Source of the DNA: Hermatobates lingyangjiaoensis
Taxonomy: Eukaryota > Arthropoda > Insecta > Hemiptera > Hermatobatidae
NCBI GenBank assembly: GCA_026182355.1
Contig: JAPFBL010000170.1
Coordinates: forward strand, 444,001-508,000
Reading direction: 5' to 3'
Length of the DNA: 64,000 nucleotides
A model generated the notes under the pieces. That model was not told where the DNA came from, ran no database searches, and saw only the letters and a list, made by a program, of their open reading frames with translations. This document shows, in pieces, positions 51,501-54,525 of the stretch (position 1 is the stretch's first letter; the number at the start of each line of letters is the position of its first letter). The position numbers were made by a program, and so were the translations under genes.

Positions 51501-51707
51501 ACAATCCTGACAGAGCTAAGAGATGACTCGTTGTTGACCGTTCAATCAGTGATTGCGACCCACCCGTCTCTACCTCTGGTTGTAGGAGGTAACAGCACAG
51601 GCCGCGTGCACCCCTTCACCCCGCCTCCTGTAAAGCTCAACAATTGTCTAAATTGCATCCACTGCGGATGGAACCGCTTGCAGTATTCTACAACACATTT
51701 ATACTAA
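13205..51707 (+). CDS. WDR76: WDR76/Cmr1-family WD40-repeat protein, full gene model
   Basis: Join of 13205-13222, 13292-13461, 18078-18146, 22159-22325, 33964-34084, 36527-36657, 38628-38797, 40315-40399, 43282-43417, 44218-44393, 47545-47663 and 51474-51707: 1596 nt, 531 residues plus stop. All introns are GT-AG and every phase matches. Residues 1-60 are acidic/serine-rich. ISEIERIRLKNIKERNKLLR then SLGVEKA (about 44-70) matches the family motif before the propeller. A lysine run and RRSRRL follow. Residues about 180-500 form seven WD40-like blades with IFDAR and IFDSR in place of WDxR, then NNHTGRWLSVFKAQF and VVGGNSTGRVH, both family hallmarks. WDR76 is a nuclear DDB1-CUL4-associated, chromatin/DNA-damage protein; yeast Cmr1 is of similar length. 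Only the last ~30 residues and the 5' UTR are uncertain. Confidence 0.88.
13292..13461 (+). CDS. WDR76: WDR76 exon 2
   Basis: Acceptor TTTTATAG precedes it and donor GTAGAC follows; 170 nt, leaving phase 2. It encodes an acidic serine-rich segment and then IERIRLKNIKERNKLL, the conserved helix found just before the propeller in WDR76/Cmr1 proteins. Confidence 0.85.
15240..15940 (-). repeat. Interspersed repeat (family R1)
   Basis: On the minus strand it shares GAGTTTGATATTATGTT, a TCCACAATgTTTGATGGATCAAA-type segment and GCAATTATGCATAATGGG with 59440-59720 and 55940-56200; the first block also occurs at 21350. No coding capacity or clear termini are visible. Class unknown. Confidence 0.45.
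16435..16600 (-). repeat. Solo terminal repeat with hammerhead-like core
   Basis: On the minus strand GATGATGAC is followed by hairpin GACTC/GAGTC, then GAA and the palindrome ACATGT. This matches the layout of the other families, with one core mismatch. Confidence 0.45.
16670..17022. repeat. Family E fragment, family D foldback and (TA)n
   Basis: 16680-16745 is a left-arm family E unit. 16840-17000 holds inverted family D arms (GTTTAAACCACAATGG... and GTAGTTTAAAC), with the AGAGCATTTATTT segment. (TA)n follows at 16995-17022. Confidence 0.55.
17040..17395. repeat. Foldback repeat, family E
   Basis: Inverted arms at 17085-17200 and about 17230-17395 pair over most of their length, with TTCTTCAGGTTCAAATTAAA on the left and its complement on the right. 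The same sequence, rearranged, occurs at 4338-4625. Confidence 0.65.
17395..17462. repeat. (TA)n-(GA)n compound microsatellite
   Basis: About 40 bp of TA units pass directly into about 23 bp of GA units. Open frames across it (IYIYI, SLSLSL) are artefacts. Confidence 0.9.
18078..18146 (+). CDS. WDR76: WDR76 exon 3
   Basis: Acceptor ACTTCAG and donor GTAAGT flank 69 nt. Entering in phase 2 it completes AGG and encodes SLGVEKAVSEVKEAFKHADS, continuing the conserved pre-propeller helix. Leaves phase 2. Confidence 0.87.
18484..18725. repeat. Foldback MITE-like palindrome, copy 1
   Basis: Two arms of about 90 bp pair almost perfectly: TTGGAGTCGTTGGAGCGCTT on the left, AAGCGCTCCAACGACTCCAA on the right. 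They are bounded by ATTATTAAT and ATTAATAAT. The second copy at 38885-39135 has the same left flank (ATTATTATTACCA...TGTATGATTTATATTATTAAT), so the repeat extends about 35 bp beyond the palindrome. Confidence 0.75.
19965..20180. repeat. Foldback repeat, family A
   Basis: Arms TTCTGAGGTAAAATGGATAAA and the complement TTTATCCATTTTACCTCAGAA enclose GACCAACCCGTCAG-type spacer. The minus-strand hammerhead-like core spans 20013-20051 (TTC stem, CTGATGA, GAACAC/GTGTTC, GAA, ACGCGT, T, GAA). Ends with the ATGAGTAAATACCACACAAT subterminal piece. Confidence 0.75.
20690..20905. repeat. Foldback repeat, family A (damaged core)
   Basis: Same arms as the copy 725 bp upstream, in the same orientation, but the spacer is nearly lost and one core is rearranged (GTTTATCATCAAATCTG). 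Confidence 0.7.
20935..21600 (+). repeat. Interspersed repeat (family R2), copy 1
   Basis: Shares TTAGGTATATCCCCGGGA, TTGGACAGTTTTTAAGT, TTCTAATGAGTTAAGATA and a GACATTC(T/A)CTGACAGTTGG...GTCAACTAGT 3' end with 28720-29355. A diverged third copy lies at 56400-56640. The GTCAGCTAGT-like end and (TA)n tail resemble non-autonomous Helitron/RTE-type repeats, but the class is not settled. Confidence 0.5.
21940..22040. repeat. Short perfect-arm hairpin
   Basis: TTTGGTCAGGGTAAATATAT...TTTTTGCC pairs with GGCAAAAAGG...ATATATTTACCCTGACCAAA across a 9-10 base loop; each arm is about 38 bp. It lies 120 bp before exon 4. Confidence 0.75.
22159..22325 (+). CDS. WDR76: WDR76 exon 4
   Basis: 167 nt between acceptor TATTTAG and donor GTATTG. 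It encodes KLPSKKKKKIVLPETTRRSR and RLLNRSNN, then a serine/threonine/glutamate-rich stretch. The lysine cluster could be a nuclear localisation signal, and RRSRRL is a typical family feature. Leaves phase 1. Confidence 0.85.
22855..23215. repeat. Family E fragment, (TA)n and foldback family H
   Basis: Arms meet near 23054 and pair for about 130 bp each. The right-arm core at 23101-23138 reads CTC, CTGATGA, C, GAC/GTC hairpin, GAA, ATAT, C, GATGTG. The box GTCCGCTGGACCGT closes the right end. A diverged copy is at 26825-27070. Confidence 0.75.
23221..23270. repeat. (TA)n microsatellite
   Basis: About 25 TA units between two foldback elements. Confidence 0.95.
23275..23450. pseudogene. Palindromic fragment of a PLE-like ORF
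   Basis: Both arms (minus 23280-23371; plus 23375-23446) encode REIEAISKKVVNAEAAAYFN, and the minus copy continues SICLQEDLLPTYT before (TA)n. The pattern (basic residue-IE-LS-KIVNAEAA-FN-CL-EDLLP) matches the segment before the reverse transcriptase in Penelope-like ORFs, recalled from family knowledge. No RT domain is attached. Confidence 0.55.
23475..23780. repeat. Foldback repeat, family B (best-preserved copy)
   Basis: Near-perfect arms of about 145 bp meet near 23612. The right-arm core at 23659-23692 is intact: TCTC, CTGAAGA, hairpin, GAA, AATT, A, GAGA. Bounded by (TA)n on both sides; GTCCGTTTTGGATCGT at the right end. Confidence 0.8.
23805..24035. repeat. Foldback repeat, family D
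   Basis: Arms GAAGTTTAAACCACAATAGA and its complement flank a CTTTCAATGTATATCATCAG core (minus strand) with AGGCCT as the palindromic element. Confidence 0.7.
24036..24240. repeat. Foldback repeat related to 5054-5230, plus (TA)n
   Basis: GGAAAGACGATCCAAACTGG (the shared box, minus) starts it. Arms with ACAAACTCAAAATTTGAGTTTGT meet near 24140. (TA)n occupies 24205-24237. Confidence 0.6.
24241..24620. repeat. PLE-ORF remnant and family B right half
   Basis: 24250-24405 is a diverged copy of the 23275 fragment (AAATCTTCTCTCAAGCATAT; KKVVNGETA in frame). 24410-24620 starts with the box GGAAATACGATCCAAAACGG and continues as a family B right arm with a mutated core (CTCCTAAAGA). Confidence 0.5.
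24625..25265. repeat. Foldback repeat, family F, ~300-bp arms
   Basis: Arms 24625-24930 and 24958-25262 pair at high identity around a 28-base loop. The terminal part reads CAGGTTTTGAGATTTTTTTG. The minus-strand core near 24678-24715 has GCC, CTGAGGA, hairpin, GAA, ACGT, T, GGC. The right arm's core is altered (CTGAGGTGGACATAATTATA). (TA)n tracts lie on both sides. Confidence 0.8.
25325..25952. repeat. Family B foldback interrupted by a 290-bp insert
   Basis: Left arm 25325-25455 and right arm 25745-25925 (core intact at 25803-25836, N7 = G) are separated by AT-rich DNA. The insert is bounded by two ~55-bp direct repeats (TTTAAATTTTCATAGAAATT at about 25463 and 25693) around a palindrome at 25536-25592. 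Confidence 0.65.
26266..26740 (+). pseudogene. Possible LTR-retrotransposon pol C-terminal remnant
   Basis: The frame to the stop at 26366-26368 encodes DEVKTRTGRIILIPERFRG, similar to the TRSGRxxKPPxRF tail that ends pol proteins of LTR retrotransposons. What follows could be LTR sequence, but no second LTR is recognised. The open stretch is preceded by TTTCTTCAG, so an alternative terminal exon of WDR76 in phase 1 is the competing reading. Confidence 0.3.
26825..27075. repeat. Foldback repeat, family H, copy 2
   Basis: Starts with GAAACGGTCCAGCGGAC (shared box, minus). Arms meet near 26960. The right arm has CTGATGACGACGTGATGAAA, then GGTCGAAATATAG. Confidence 0.65.
27266..27585 (+). repeat. 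tRNA-derived SINE, copy 2
   Basis: GGGTCGAGGTTAACTCAGTGG and GGTTCGTTCCCCACC give a tRNA-like head. The body has GAGAGGATGTTAAACAGTAA and the 3' part CTTGTGGGACTGCCACTGCA, as in the minus-strand copy at 10357-10675. Not a functional tRNA: the acceptor stem does not close. Confidence 0.75.
27637..27862. repeat. Imperfect inverted repeat
   Basis: GGAAATGTTTTAATATTTAT and GTCATATCCAGAAAAGAGTT on the left pair with AACTTTTTTCTGGATATGAC and ATAAATGTTAAAACATTTCC on the right, around a ~50-bp AT-rich centre. Confidence 0.6.
28530..29500. repeat. Family A foldback with nested R2 repeat
   Basis: Left arm 28545-28650 and right arm 29375-29500 (core CTGATGATGAACATTAAGTG at 29391, GAAACGCGT intact) are split by family R2 copy 2 at about 28665-29355, whose 3' end GCGTCAGCTAGTATATA abuts the right arm. 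A duplicated stretch (AACAATATAAAGTTTATAT/CAATATAAAGTTTATATTG) flanks the insert. Confidence 0.6.
29735..29880 (+). repeat. Solo terminal repeat with hammerhead-like core
   Basis: CTGACGAACAACAGTTCGAAATATTG at 29754, followed by GTCCTTGTGAACCGT at about 29849, the diverged shared box. Confidence 0.45.
30235..30635. repeat. Two family B half elements around (TA)n
   Basis: A + oriented right arm at 30240-30375 (core 30291-30323, TCTC/GAGA stem) and a palindromic but shortened copy at 30415-30605 flank TA/ATAT tract 30364-30417. The second ends with GTCCGTTTTGGATCGT. Confidence 0.65.
30633..30843. repeat. Inverted repeat with AAAATTGGCATAATTTTTA arms
   Basis: TAAAAATTATGCCAATTTTA at 30641 pairs with TAAAATTGGCATAATTTTTA at 30818; about 150 bp of non-paired DNA lies between. 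Confidence 0.6.
30882..31160. repeat. Foldback repeat, family C (best hammerhead-like copy) with (TA)n
   Basis: Arms 30930-31018 and 31022-31105. The right-arm core 31029-31071 is complete: GACT, CTGACGA, ACCG/CGGT hairpin, GAA, AGATCT, T, AGTC. (TA)n at 30882-30911 and 31104-31160. Confidence 0.8.
31980..32172. repeat. Short foldback, family F relative
   Basis: GAGGTTTGGTCTAGCTTCAA pairs with the complement near 32150. Left core (minus): CTGAAAATATCTATAAATAT, then AGACGAAACGTCGGC. Confidence 0.65.
32235..32540. repeat. Foldback repeat, family A
   Basis: Inverse orientation of the 19965 copy, with a longer spacer (GGTATGTCTTGAATTCTCTT...) that is also in the copy at 44515. The + strand core 32447-32485 is intact: TTC, CTGATGA, T, GAACAC/GTGTTC, GAA, ACGCGT, T, GAA. 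Confidence 0.78.
32585..32930. repeat. Foldback repeat, family E
   Basis: Arms contain TAAACTCCTGAATGCCATAC / its complement and AAACCTTCCTCATTGGCCTA. The centre includes a CAATAGATTGTTACGTAATA/ATAATTGTAACGATCTATTG pairing. Confidence 0.6.
33070..33220. repeat. Interspersed repeat (family R3), fragment
   Basis: Shares ATAGTTAGTTCCACCC, ATATGTTTCTTTGTATCTGA and the GACAAACTTTGTGTTTTGTA segment with 49870-50095; 54364-54520 is a third copy. Class unknown. Confidence 0.5.
33964..34084 (+). CDS. WDR76: WDR76 exon 5
   Basis: 121 nt after CTGTTCAG, before GTGAGT. Encodes NVSMLDDEEDGFLELESLRK then GLKSRLEEVVFDLPNIDSER. It enters in phase 1 and leaves in phase 2; it links the basic region to the first blade. 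Confidence 0.82.
34302..34473. repeat. Two-copy tandem duplication, 86-bp period
   Basis: CTGTTAGTTAGTATTCCGTG recurs at 34317 and 34403, the two units being nearly identical. A single diverged relative (TCTGTTAGTTTATATTCTGT) is inside the foldback at 50600-50890, so the unit derives from that repeat family. Confidence 0.8.
34480..36526. other. WDR76 intron 5, mostly unassigned
   Basis: The only structure seen is an inverted repeat at 35453-35590 (arms CACATTTTCTAATTA and its complement, centred on CAAGATCTTG). The rest is AT-rich DNA with no recognised repeat. Confidence 0.45.
36527..36657 (+). CDS. WDR76: WDR76 exon 6
   Basis: Acceptor TAAGTTTCAG, donor GTGAGT, 131 nt. Encodes the first blade: SRVQSLCVHPSTSKRVIFAG then STIGSIG. 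Starts in phase 2 and ends in phase 1. Confidence 0.88.
36782..36937 (+). pseudogene. PLE-like ORF start, truncated at (TA)n
   Basis: Encodes MSLGQLLFQLNPVSRRLVRR, then IESLSLKIVNAEAAVNFNDT and CLKEDLLPIYT before running into TA repeats (36938-36970). Related fragments are at 23275, 52806 (minus) and 53735. Three of the four stop matching at the same codon, LLP(I/T)(Y/S)T. Confidence 0.6.
36970..37140. repeat. Foldback repeat, family D
   Basis: Arms of about 70 bp pair (ATTAGATACAATGCTCTAAG / its complement). The minus-strand core at 37012-37047 has a perfect 5-bp stem I (GCTCT/AGAGC), CTGATGA, GTT/AAC hairpin, GAA, AGACCT; the + arm retains AGGCCT. Confidence 0.75.
37469..38079. mobile_element. 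Probable hAT-type insertion with 8-bp TSD
   Basis: TTTCGACC at 37461-37468 is repeated at 38080-38087. Removing the 611 bp between restores a family H/B-like terminal repeat (CAATATTTCGACC joined to TTATTAATGGTCGTCATCAG). The insert has repeated AACCGGTT and ACCGGTTTTCT motifs near both ends, as in some hAT-derived elements. The terminal inverted repeats themselves are weak. Confidence 0.55.
38628..38797 (+). CDS. WDR76: WDR76 exon 7
   Basis: 170 nt from TCTCTTGCAG to donor GTACTA (weak). Encodes ILDLDSTSSKSSVEVHPHQR, then a blade ending SHDGTLVCADIEALRFNS. Phase 1 in, 0 out. The open frame runs on past the donor, but exon 8 fits perfectly and the extension has no family similarity. Confidence 0.85.
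38885..39135. repeat. Foldback MITE-like palindrome, copy 2
   Basis: Same arms as at 18484-18725 (GAGCGCTTTCGAACGTTATC; AACGTCCGAAAGCGCTCCAA) with the ATTATTAATATGGCAAAC/GTTTGCCATATTAATAAT ends. Located just downstream of exon 7. Confidence 0.75.
39575..39890. repeat. Family A (long form), copy 2, truncated
   Basis: Left arm 39583-39665 with TAGGGTAAAAAGCTAATGAA and GTGTTTCGAACACTTAGTGT, then about 200 bp of the internal sequence of the 48-513 copy in inverse orientation (CTAAGGGTGAGTGTCAGTGG, TGGGGTACATCTATTTCATA). The second arm is missing after about 39890. Confidence 0.75.
39992..40023. repeat. (TA)n microsatellite
   Basis: About 16 uninterrupted TA units in intron 7. Confidence 0.95.
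40315..40399 (+). CDS. WDR76: WDR76 exon 8
   Basis: 85 nt after GCTTTTAG and before GTGAGC. Encodes MYATDFYEPISHLTWHHQVN then AHTFLISH, the start of the third blade, completed across the junction as HGNGSVGIFDAR. Phase 0 in, 1 out. Confidence 0.87.
40725..41058 (+). repeat. GC-rich SINE-like element
   Basis: A compact GC-rich block (GGTCGTGGAAGCTCGCCTCC, CCCTATCCTCGGATAGGGC hairpin, CTGTCAGGGTGGGTCTAGGT) ends in the repeated ATTACATTACATT tail. Its base composition differs sharply from the intron around it. No Pol III box is certain; class inferred from size, composition and tail. Confidence 0.45.
41117..41991. mobile_element. hAT transposon remnant with 8-bp target duplication
   Basis: Terminal repeats CAGTGATGGGATTCA and TGAATCCCACTACTG; the flanking GTAATATG is duplicated exactly at 41109-41116 and 41992-41999. 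ACCGGTT-rich subterminal sequences are on both sides. 41500-41745 (+) retains transposase-like coding with stops: CNKHFLKDLALMID, later CELLKDNIGTFEKEIDERVA. This resembles hAT transposases of the GTF2IRD2/ZBED type. 875 bp, non-autonomous, internally deleted. Confidence 0.85.
42190..42890. repeat. Foldback repeat, family E (long)
   Basis: Outer arms at 42210-42320 and 42770-42885 (AGGTGTATTATTTAATCAGG / its complement; AATCAAACTCTCATTGCAGA). Inner parts also pair (TCAGAGATAAATAAAATAAT at about 42416; ATTATTTTATTTATCTCTGA). Much like 8340-8590 and 59795-59885. Confidence 0.7.
42975..43190. repeat. Foldback repeat, family C
   Basis: Arms 42980-43085 and 43105-43190. The core 43113-43155 keeps GACT, CTGACGA, GAA, AGATCT, T, AGTC. 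It begins TCACATAAACACGTGAAATA, shared with 30915 and 3490. Confidence 0.78.
43282..43417 (+). CDS. WDR76: WDR76 exon 9
   Basis: 136 nt from GATACAG to donor GTTTGT. Encodes NGSVGIFDARTSSVSRWIKC, then ARTVQAHPFEEHYFLVSSST. IFDAR occupies the WDxR position that contacts DDB1 in DCAF proteins, with W replaced by F. Phase 1 in, 2 out. Confidence 0.88.
43800..44030. repeat. Foldback repeat, family C
   Basis: AATCAATGTTCAAGCCACAA and its complement; core 43914-43959 keeps GACT/AGTC with a mutated palindrome (ATATCT). It lies 400 bp downstream of exon 9. Confidence 0.72.
44218..44393 (+). CDS. WDR76: WDR76 exon 10
   Basis: 176 nt after TTGTTTCAG, before GTAACA. Encodes CGIFDSRGKNKSVCDLGHKK then GLTSAFFSPLGQKIVTTCND and DYVRIYKN: blades four to five. 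The SAFFSP and TTCxD motifs are typical for the family. Phase 2 in, 1 out. Confidence 0.9.
44515..44700. repeat. Family A, half element
   Basis: TTTCTGAGGTAAAATGCATA start, minus-strand core 44571-44609 intact, and spacer AGACACTATAATACAAATTA as in the 32235 copy. The second arm is absent. Confidence 0.7.
45538..45587. repeat. (CA)n microsatellite
   Basis: About 24 CA units; the Cys-Val open frames across it are artefacts. Confidence 0.97.
45588..45965. repeat. GC-richer unclassified repeat-like block
   Basis: Starts right after the (CA)n tract with AGGGTTGTGCATAAAACTGC and contains AATTCCCTCCTCGGAGGGGG. Composition unlike the intron suggests an inserted element; I see no second copy in the window. 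Confidence 0.3.
46355..46400 (-). repeat. Solo terminal-repeat fragment
   Basis: ACTCACTTTAATATTTCGAA and TAGTCGTCATGAAAC match the family H arm end (minus), with a decayed CTGATGA. Confidence 0.4.
46690..46815. repeat. Family A, short foldback
   Basis: AGGAAAAGTATTAAGTCTCC pairs with its complement at about 46750; the CATGAGTAAATACCACACTA end follows. The core is lost. Confidence 0.6.
47135..47375. repeat. Family A, foldback
   Basis: TTGTGCAATCTGTTATAGTG, ACGCGTTTCGAACACTTAGT and a decayed right arm (GTGTTCGAAAAAACCCGTTG). It lies 170 bp before exon 11. Confidence 0.6.
47545..47663 (+). CDS. WDR76: WDR76 exon 11
   Basis: 119 nt from TTTTAG to GTGAGT. Encodes EKKIVHNNHTGRWLSVFKAQ then FYSGRDDVLHIGSLLNPRR. 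The HNxHTGRWL motif is the most diagnostic WDR76/Cmr1 signature. Phase 1 in, 0 out. Confidence 0.92.
47986..48828. mobile_element. hAT non-autonomous element with 8-bp target duplication
   Basis: Terminal repeats CAGCGGTTCCCAACCTTTC and AGGTTGGGAACCACTG; the flanking CATTATAC is exactly duplicated (47978-47985, 48829-48836). Subterminal AGCGACCC and GGGGTCGCGACCC sequences match the classic hAT-derived families seen in many animals. 843 bp without coding capacity. Confidence 0.88.
48836..48990 (+). repeat. Possible DNA-transposon terminus
   Basis: CAGTAGTACCAGGGAATTTA, TTCGTATATCGAAATGG and ATTCGATTAATCTGTTACCC resemble widespread CAGTGGTACC-type elements. No matching opposite terminus is found. 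Confidence 0.3.
49303..49405. repeat. Short tandem repeat, ~30-bp unit
   Basis: About 3.5 diverged copies of CTTTCACTCACTTTTAGTGT followed by AAACTCT. Confidence 0.65.
49670..49745. repeat. Short tandem repeat, 28-bp unit
   Basis: Nearly three copies of GTATTGCCTTAATATGATAT plus GTCATGAT. Confidence 0.8.
49870..50095 (+). repeat. Interspersed repeat (family R3)
   Basis: GCTGATCTACACGGCATTGC, CTGGGCG and CCTGATCAAAATCAAAATAC are shared with 54364-54520, and the downstream part with 33070-33220. The start is similar to widespread 'TACCCGGCGTTGCCCGGG' repeats; class unknown. Confidence 0.55.
50600..50890. repeat. Foldback repeat with CGAAACGTCGG end
   Basis: Arms: GATTTGGTCCAAAGAATTAA / its complement, AAATTGTGTGGCATTTTCAA / TTGAAAATGCCACACGATTT, and AACAATTTATTGAAAACA. 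The right arm reads GCC, hairpin, GGC, GAAACGTCGG. An 86-bp unit from its spacer is duplicated at 34302. Confidence 0.7.
51474..51707 (+). CDS. WDR76: WDR76 exon 12 (last)
   Basis: Acceptor TTTTGTTGTAG. Encodes IQMYDSETGTILTELRDDSL, then a blade ending LPLVVGGNSTGRVHPF, which is where family members normally end. About 26 further residues (PVKLNNCLNCIHCGWNRLQ...) precede the TAA. They are not conserved, so an alternative donor at CCT|GTAAAG followed by a missed exon, or recent 3' extension, is possible. Confidence 0.83.
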   Translation: MQMYDSETGTILTELRDDSLLTVQSVIATHPSLPLVVGGNSTGRVHPFTPPPVKLNNCLNCIHCGWNRLQYSTTHLY

Positions 51708-52560
51708 CATAAATCTAAGTCTCCACGCACAAATGTTATATATATACGACACTTTTTCAACTCATAGTATTCTTTATCAAGTTATATCGAAAATTCAAAA
51801 AAAACAAACAAGGATGTAGAATTAAGTAACAAAAAATATACACGAGTGGTATAGAAAGATAAAATATATAATATAGTTTTAATTTAACTCTCTGTATTAT
51901 TATATATATTTTTTTTTTTTTGGAATCGAAAATTTAAAGATAGCCAAATCAAAGTGCGTAATTTAGTTAGGTAGTAGAAGACTAAGGATGGAAGTCTGCC
52001 GTCATAGACGGCCTTGTTCAACGAGTTAGCCAAGTGGTTAGAGGAAAGCGAAGGATCAACATAACTGATAAAACTGTGAAATTTCAAAATGTTTCAACGT
52101 CATCTCTTTACGGTTATTATTGTAAAGAAACAGTTAAAAGTTACTTAACTCTTAAGTGGTTTCTGTTGTATTTTATGTGAAACCTGATGAAGATCGCTAT
52201 GTGTTTAAGCAAAACTTTTGTATAAGCACTTTAATTATTTTTTGTCAAGGTGACTAAAAACCATCACAGATTACACAACTTTTGAATGAATATACAGATT
52301 GTATATTTATTAAACCAATAGCTCTTTATAATTACATTCCTATTGTACAAATACGGAATCACATTTACTAAATCTTATTTTTATTGTTTAAATAGTTCGA
52401 TTATAGTAAAGAGTAGAATACAAATTATAATACTTAATGATGTGTTAATTCTTTAATATGCTTGATTTTTTTATTGCCCTTGGGAGGTAAGTCCGCAGTT
52501 TATGGTCCAGTTGGAAATTATTCATTGATGATTAATGTTTTGGAAGGATCATATATTTGT
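51708..52560. other. WDR76 3' flank
   Basis: No clear AATAAA directly after the stop. AAGTCTCCACGCACAAATGT at 51717 opens a decayed family A copy (to about 51800). A CTGATGAAGATCGC motif at 52185 is not within a recognisable core. The rest is unassigned. Confidence 0.35.
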
Positions 52561-52564
52561 GCCA

Positions 52565-52801
52565 TATATATATATATATATATACGAGTTCGAGATTAAC
52601 AAAGAGCAACACACAAAGTAGGGAAACACACTTACAGACTCAAATTTTCGGGTAATCCGTCTTCAGGAGGGAAGAGAATGGGAGACCATTTGAGTCTGTA
52701 AGTGTGTTTCCCTACTTTGTGTGTTGCTCTTTGTTAATCTCGAACTCGTATTGTGTCCAGTTTGGATCGTATTTCGTTTTATCAGTGAATATATATATAT
52801 A
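52565..52801. repeat. Foldback repeat related to 5054-5230, between (TA)n
   Basis: Arms AACAAAGAGCAACACACAAA / its complement meet near 52680. Minus core CCGTCTTCAGGAG with AATT. Box GTCCAGTTTGGATCGT at 52757. (TA)n at 52565-52584 and 52790-52801. Confidence 0.68.
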
Positions 52802-52925
52802 TTATTATTAAAGTGAACCATAGTCTCGGTATTCACGATTTTGAGACTTAGAGATACGATTCTACGAACTAACTTCCTGCTAACAGGATTTAATTGGAAA
52901 AGCAGCTGGCCAAGTGACATGTTAT
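52802..52925 (-). pseudogene. PLE-like ORF start, truncated
   Basis: Minus strand: MSLGQLLFQLNPVSRKLVRR then IVSLSLKIVNTETMVHFNN, ending in (TA)n. Same family as 36782. Confidence 0.6.
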
Positions 52926-53096
52926 ACAAAATCAATGAGATAGTAAAAAAGAGTAGATTATATATATAATTTTAATGTGTATCCCCAGAAAGGATTATTT
53001 GACAAATCTCCTTTCTTTCTCCTCATAACTGTTTAGTCTGGGTGGGACGATTTCAACTGCAAACATTTCCACATGTAAGATTGTAATAAGAAACAA

Positions 53097-53362
53097 TGAT
53101 GCTGAGAAGCCCTTAGTGATGTAGCCCACATTGCCACTGCCTTAGTGGGAATGATGCCGAGAAGCCCTTAGTGATGTAGCCACATTGCCACTGCCTTAGT
53201 GGGAATGATGCCGAGAAGCCCTTAGAGATGTAGCCACGTTGCCACTGCCTTAGTGGGAATGATGCCGAGAAGCCCTTAGTGATATTGCCACTTTGTCAGT
53301 ATCTAGTAGCAATGATGCCGAGATGCCCTTAGTGATGTTGCCACTTTGCCACTGCCTTAGTG
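53097..53362. repeat. Minisatellite, 54-bp unit
   Basis: Nearly five copies of a unit starting GATGCCGAGAAGCCCTTAGT and ending CACTGCCTTAGTGGGAAT. The middle copies are almost identical; the fourth is diverged. CTGCCTTAGTGG... gives each unit a small hairpin potential. Confidence 0.9.
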
Positions 53363-53734
53363 GAAGAAATTTCAAGTTAAATTTTACCCTCATAAATATG
53401 TGCAAATATAAATAAACATTCATATATTATAAGTAGGCCACAATATCATATTCCCGTATATTTTACAAATATTATAATTCACAAGAATGATAAAGCCACA
53501 ACGACTCCCTGATTTCATTATTTCTTGCTTTATTTCAAATACAGACTAATTTTAATCAAGATGAAAAAAAAAGAATAAAAATTTATTGAATCTTTGCAAT
53601 GTAAAGCTGTTAATAAGTTTAATTCTTACCTGACTAGCAAAAAGTCGTTAAGTAAACTTAGAAAGTGTAGTGTTTCAGATATATATATAAAATTAATCTT
53701 GTTTACTCTTTCTCTCTCATTCATTTTGTATAAC

Positions 53735-53890
53735 ATGTCACTTGGCCAGCTCCTTTTCCGGTTAAATCCTGTTAGGAGGAAGTTAGTTGGTAGAATCTAA
53801 TCTCTCAGTCTGAAGATCGTAAATGCTGAGATTCCGATTCAATTTAATAATACACGTTTGAAAGAAGATCTGCTGCCTATTTCTACCTAT
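53735..53890 (+). pseudogene. PLE-like ORF start with internal stop
   Basis: MSLGQLLFRLNPVRRKLVGR, then a TAA, then SLSLKIVNAE and KEDLLPIST. The match ends at the same codon as at 36782, here followed by TATGTATATGTATATTATG. Confidence 0.58.
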
Positions 53891-54204
53891 GTATATGTAT
53901 ATTATGACCTACTGTTGTCTGTTATGTAGTGGAGTCACCCGTTCTATAAAGTTCGAATGCCCTTTCCAAGACACATTTTATTGTTTTTCCTGCATAAGTT
54001 AACCATTTTATTATAGTTTCAGCTTTTTATCCTCTTTTTATTAGTCTTGACTTTATCCTAGTTTAGTTTTAACTCTATCGGGTCAATTTTCATCCATATT
54101 CATCATATTTTTATTCTTCTGTTGACATAAAACACTGACTAGTAGTTCAAAATATTTGTCTTTCCATTTTTAAGGGCATTCTATATATAGGTATAAAAAT
54201 GCGG

Positions 54205-54525
54205 TATATATATATATATATATATCAATAATCAAACCACAAGGGATCAATGAAATGGGAAAACAAGACTAAGATCTTTCAACCGTACAAGCGGACGAAG
54301 ACTGCTTGTTACGATTGAAAGATCCTTAGTCCTTTTTACCCATTTTTTATTGCGGTTTTAACATGGATAACTGATCTACCCAGCGTTACCCTGGCGGTAG
54401 ATTATTCCCCGACGTTTTGGTTATGGGTGGTAGATTTAAAAAAAAAAACACTGATCAAAATCAAAATACCGTAGTTAGTTCACCCGAAAAAAGTTATATA
54501 AGATCCATCCATATGTTTCTTGATA
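54205..54525. repeat. Family C foldback and R3 repeat
   Basis: 54230-54365: shortened family C (AAGATCTTTCAACCGTACAA / GCTTGTTACGATTGAAAGAT) after (TA)n. 54364-54525: R3 copy (ACTGATCTACCCAGCGTTAC). Confidence 0.6.
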
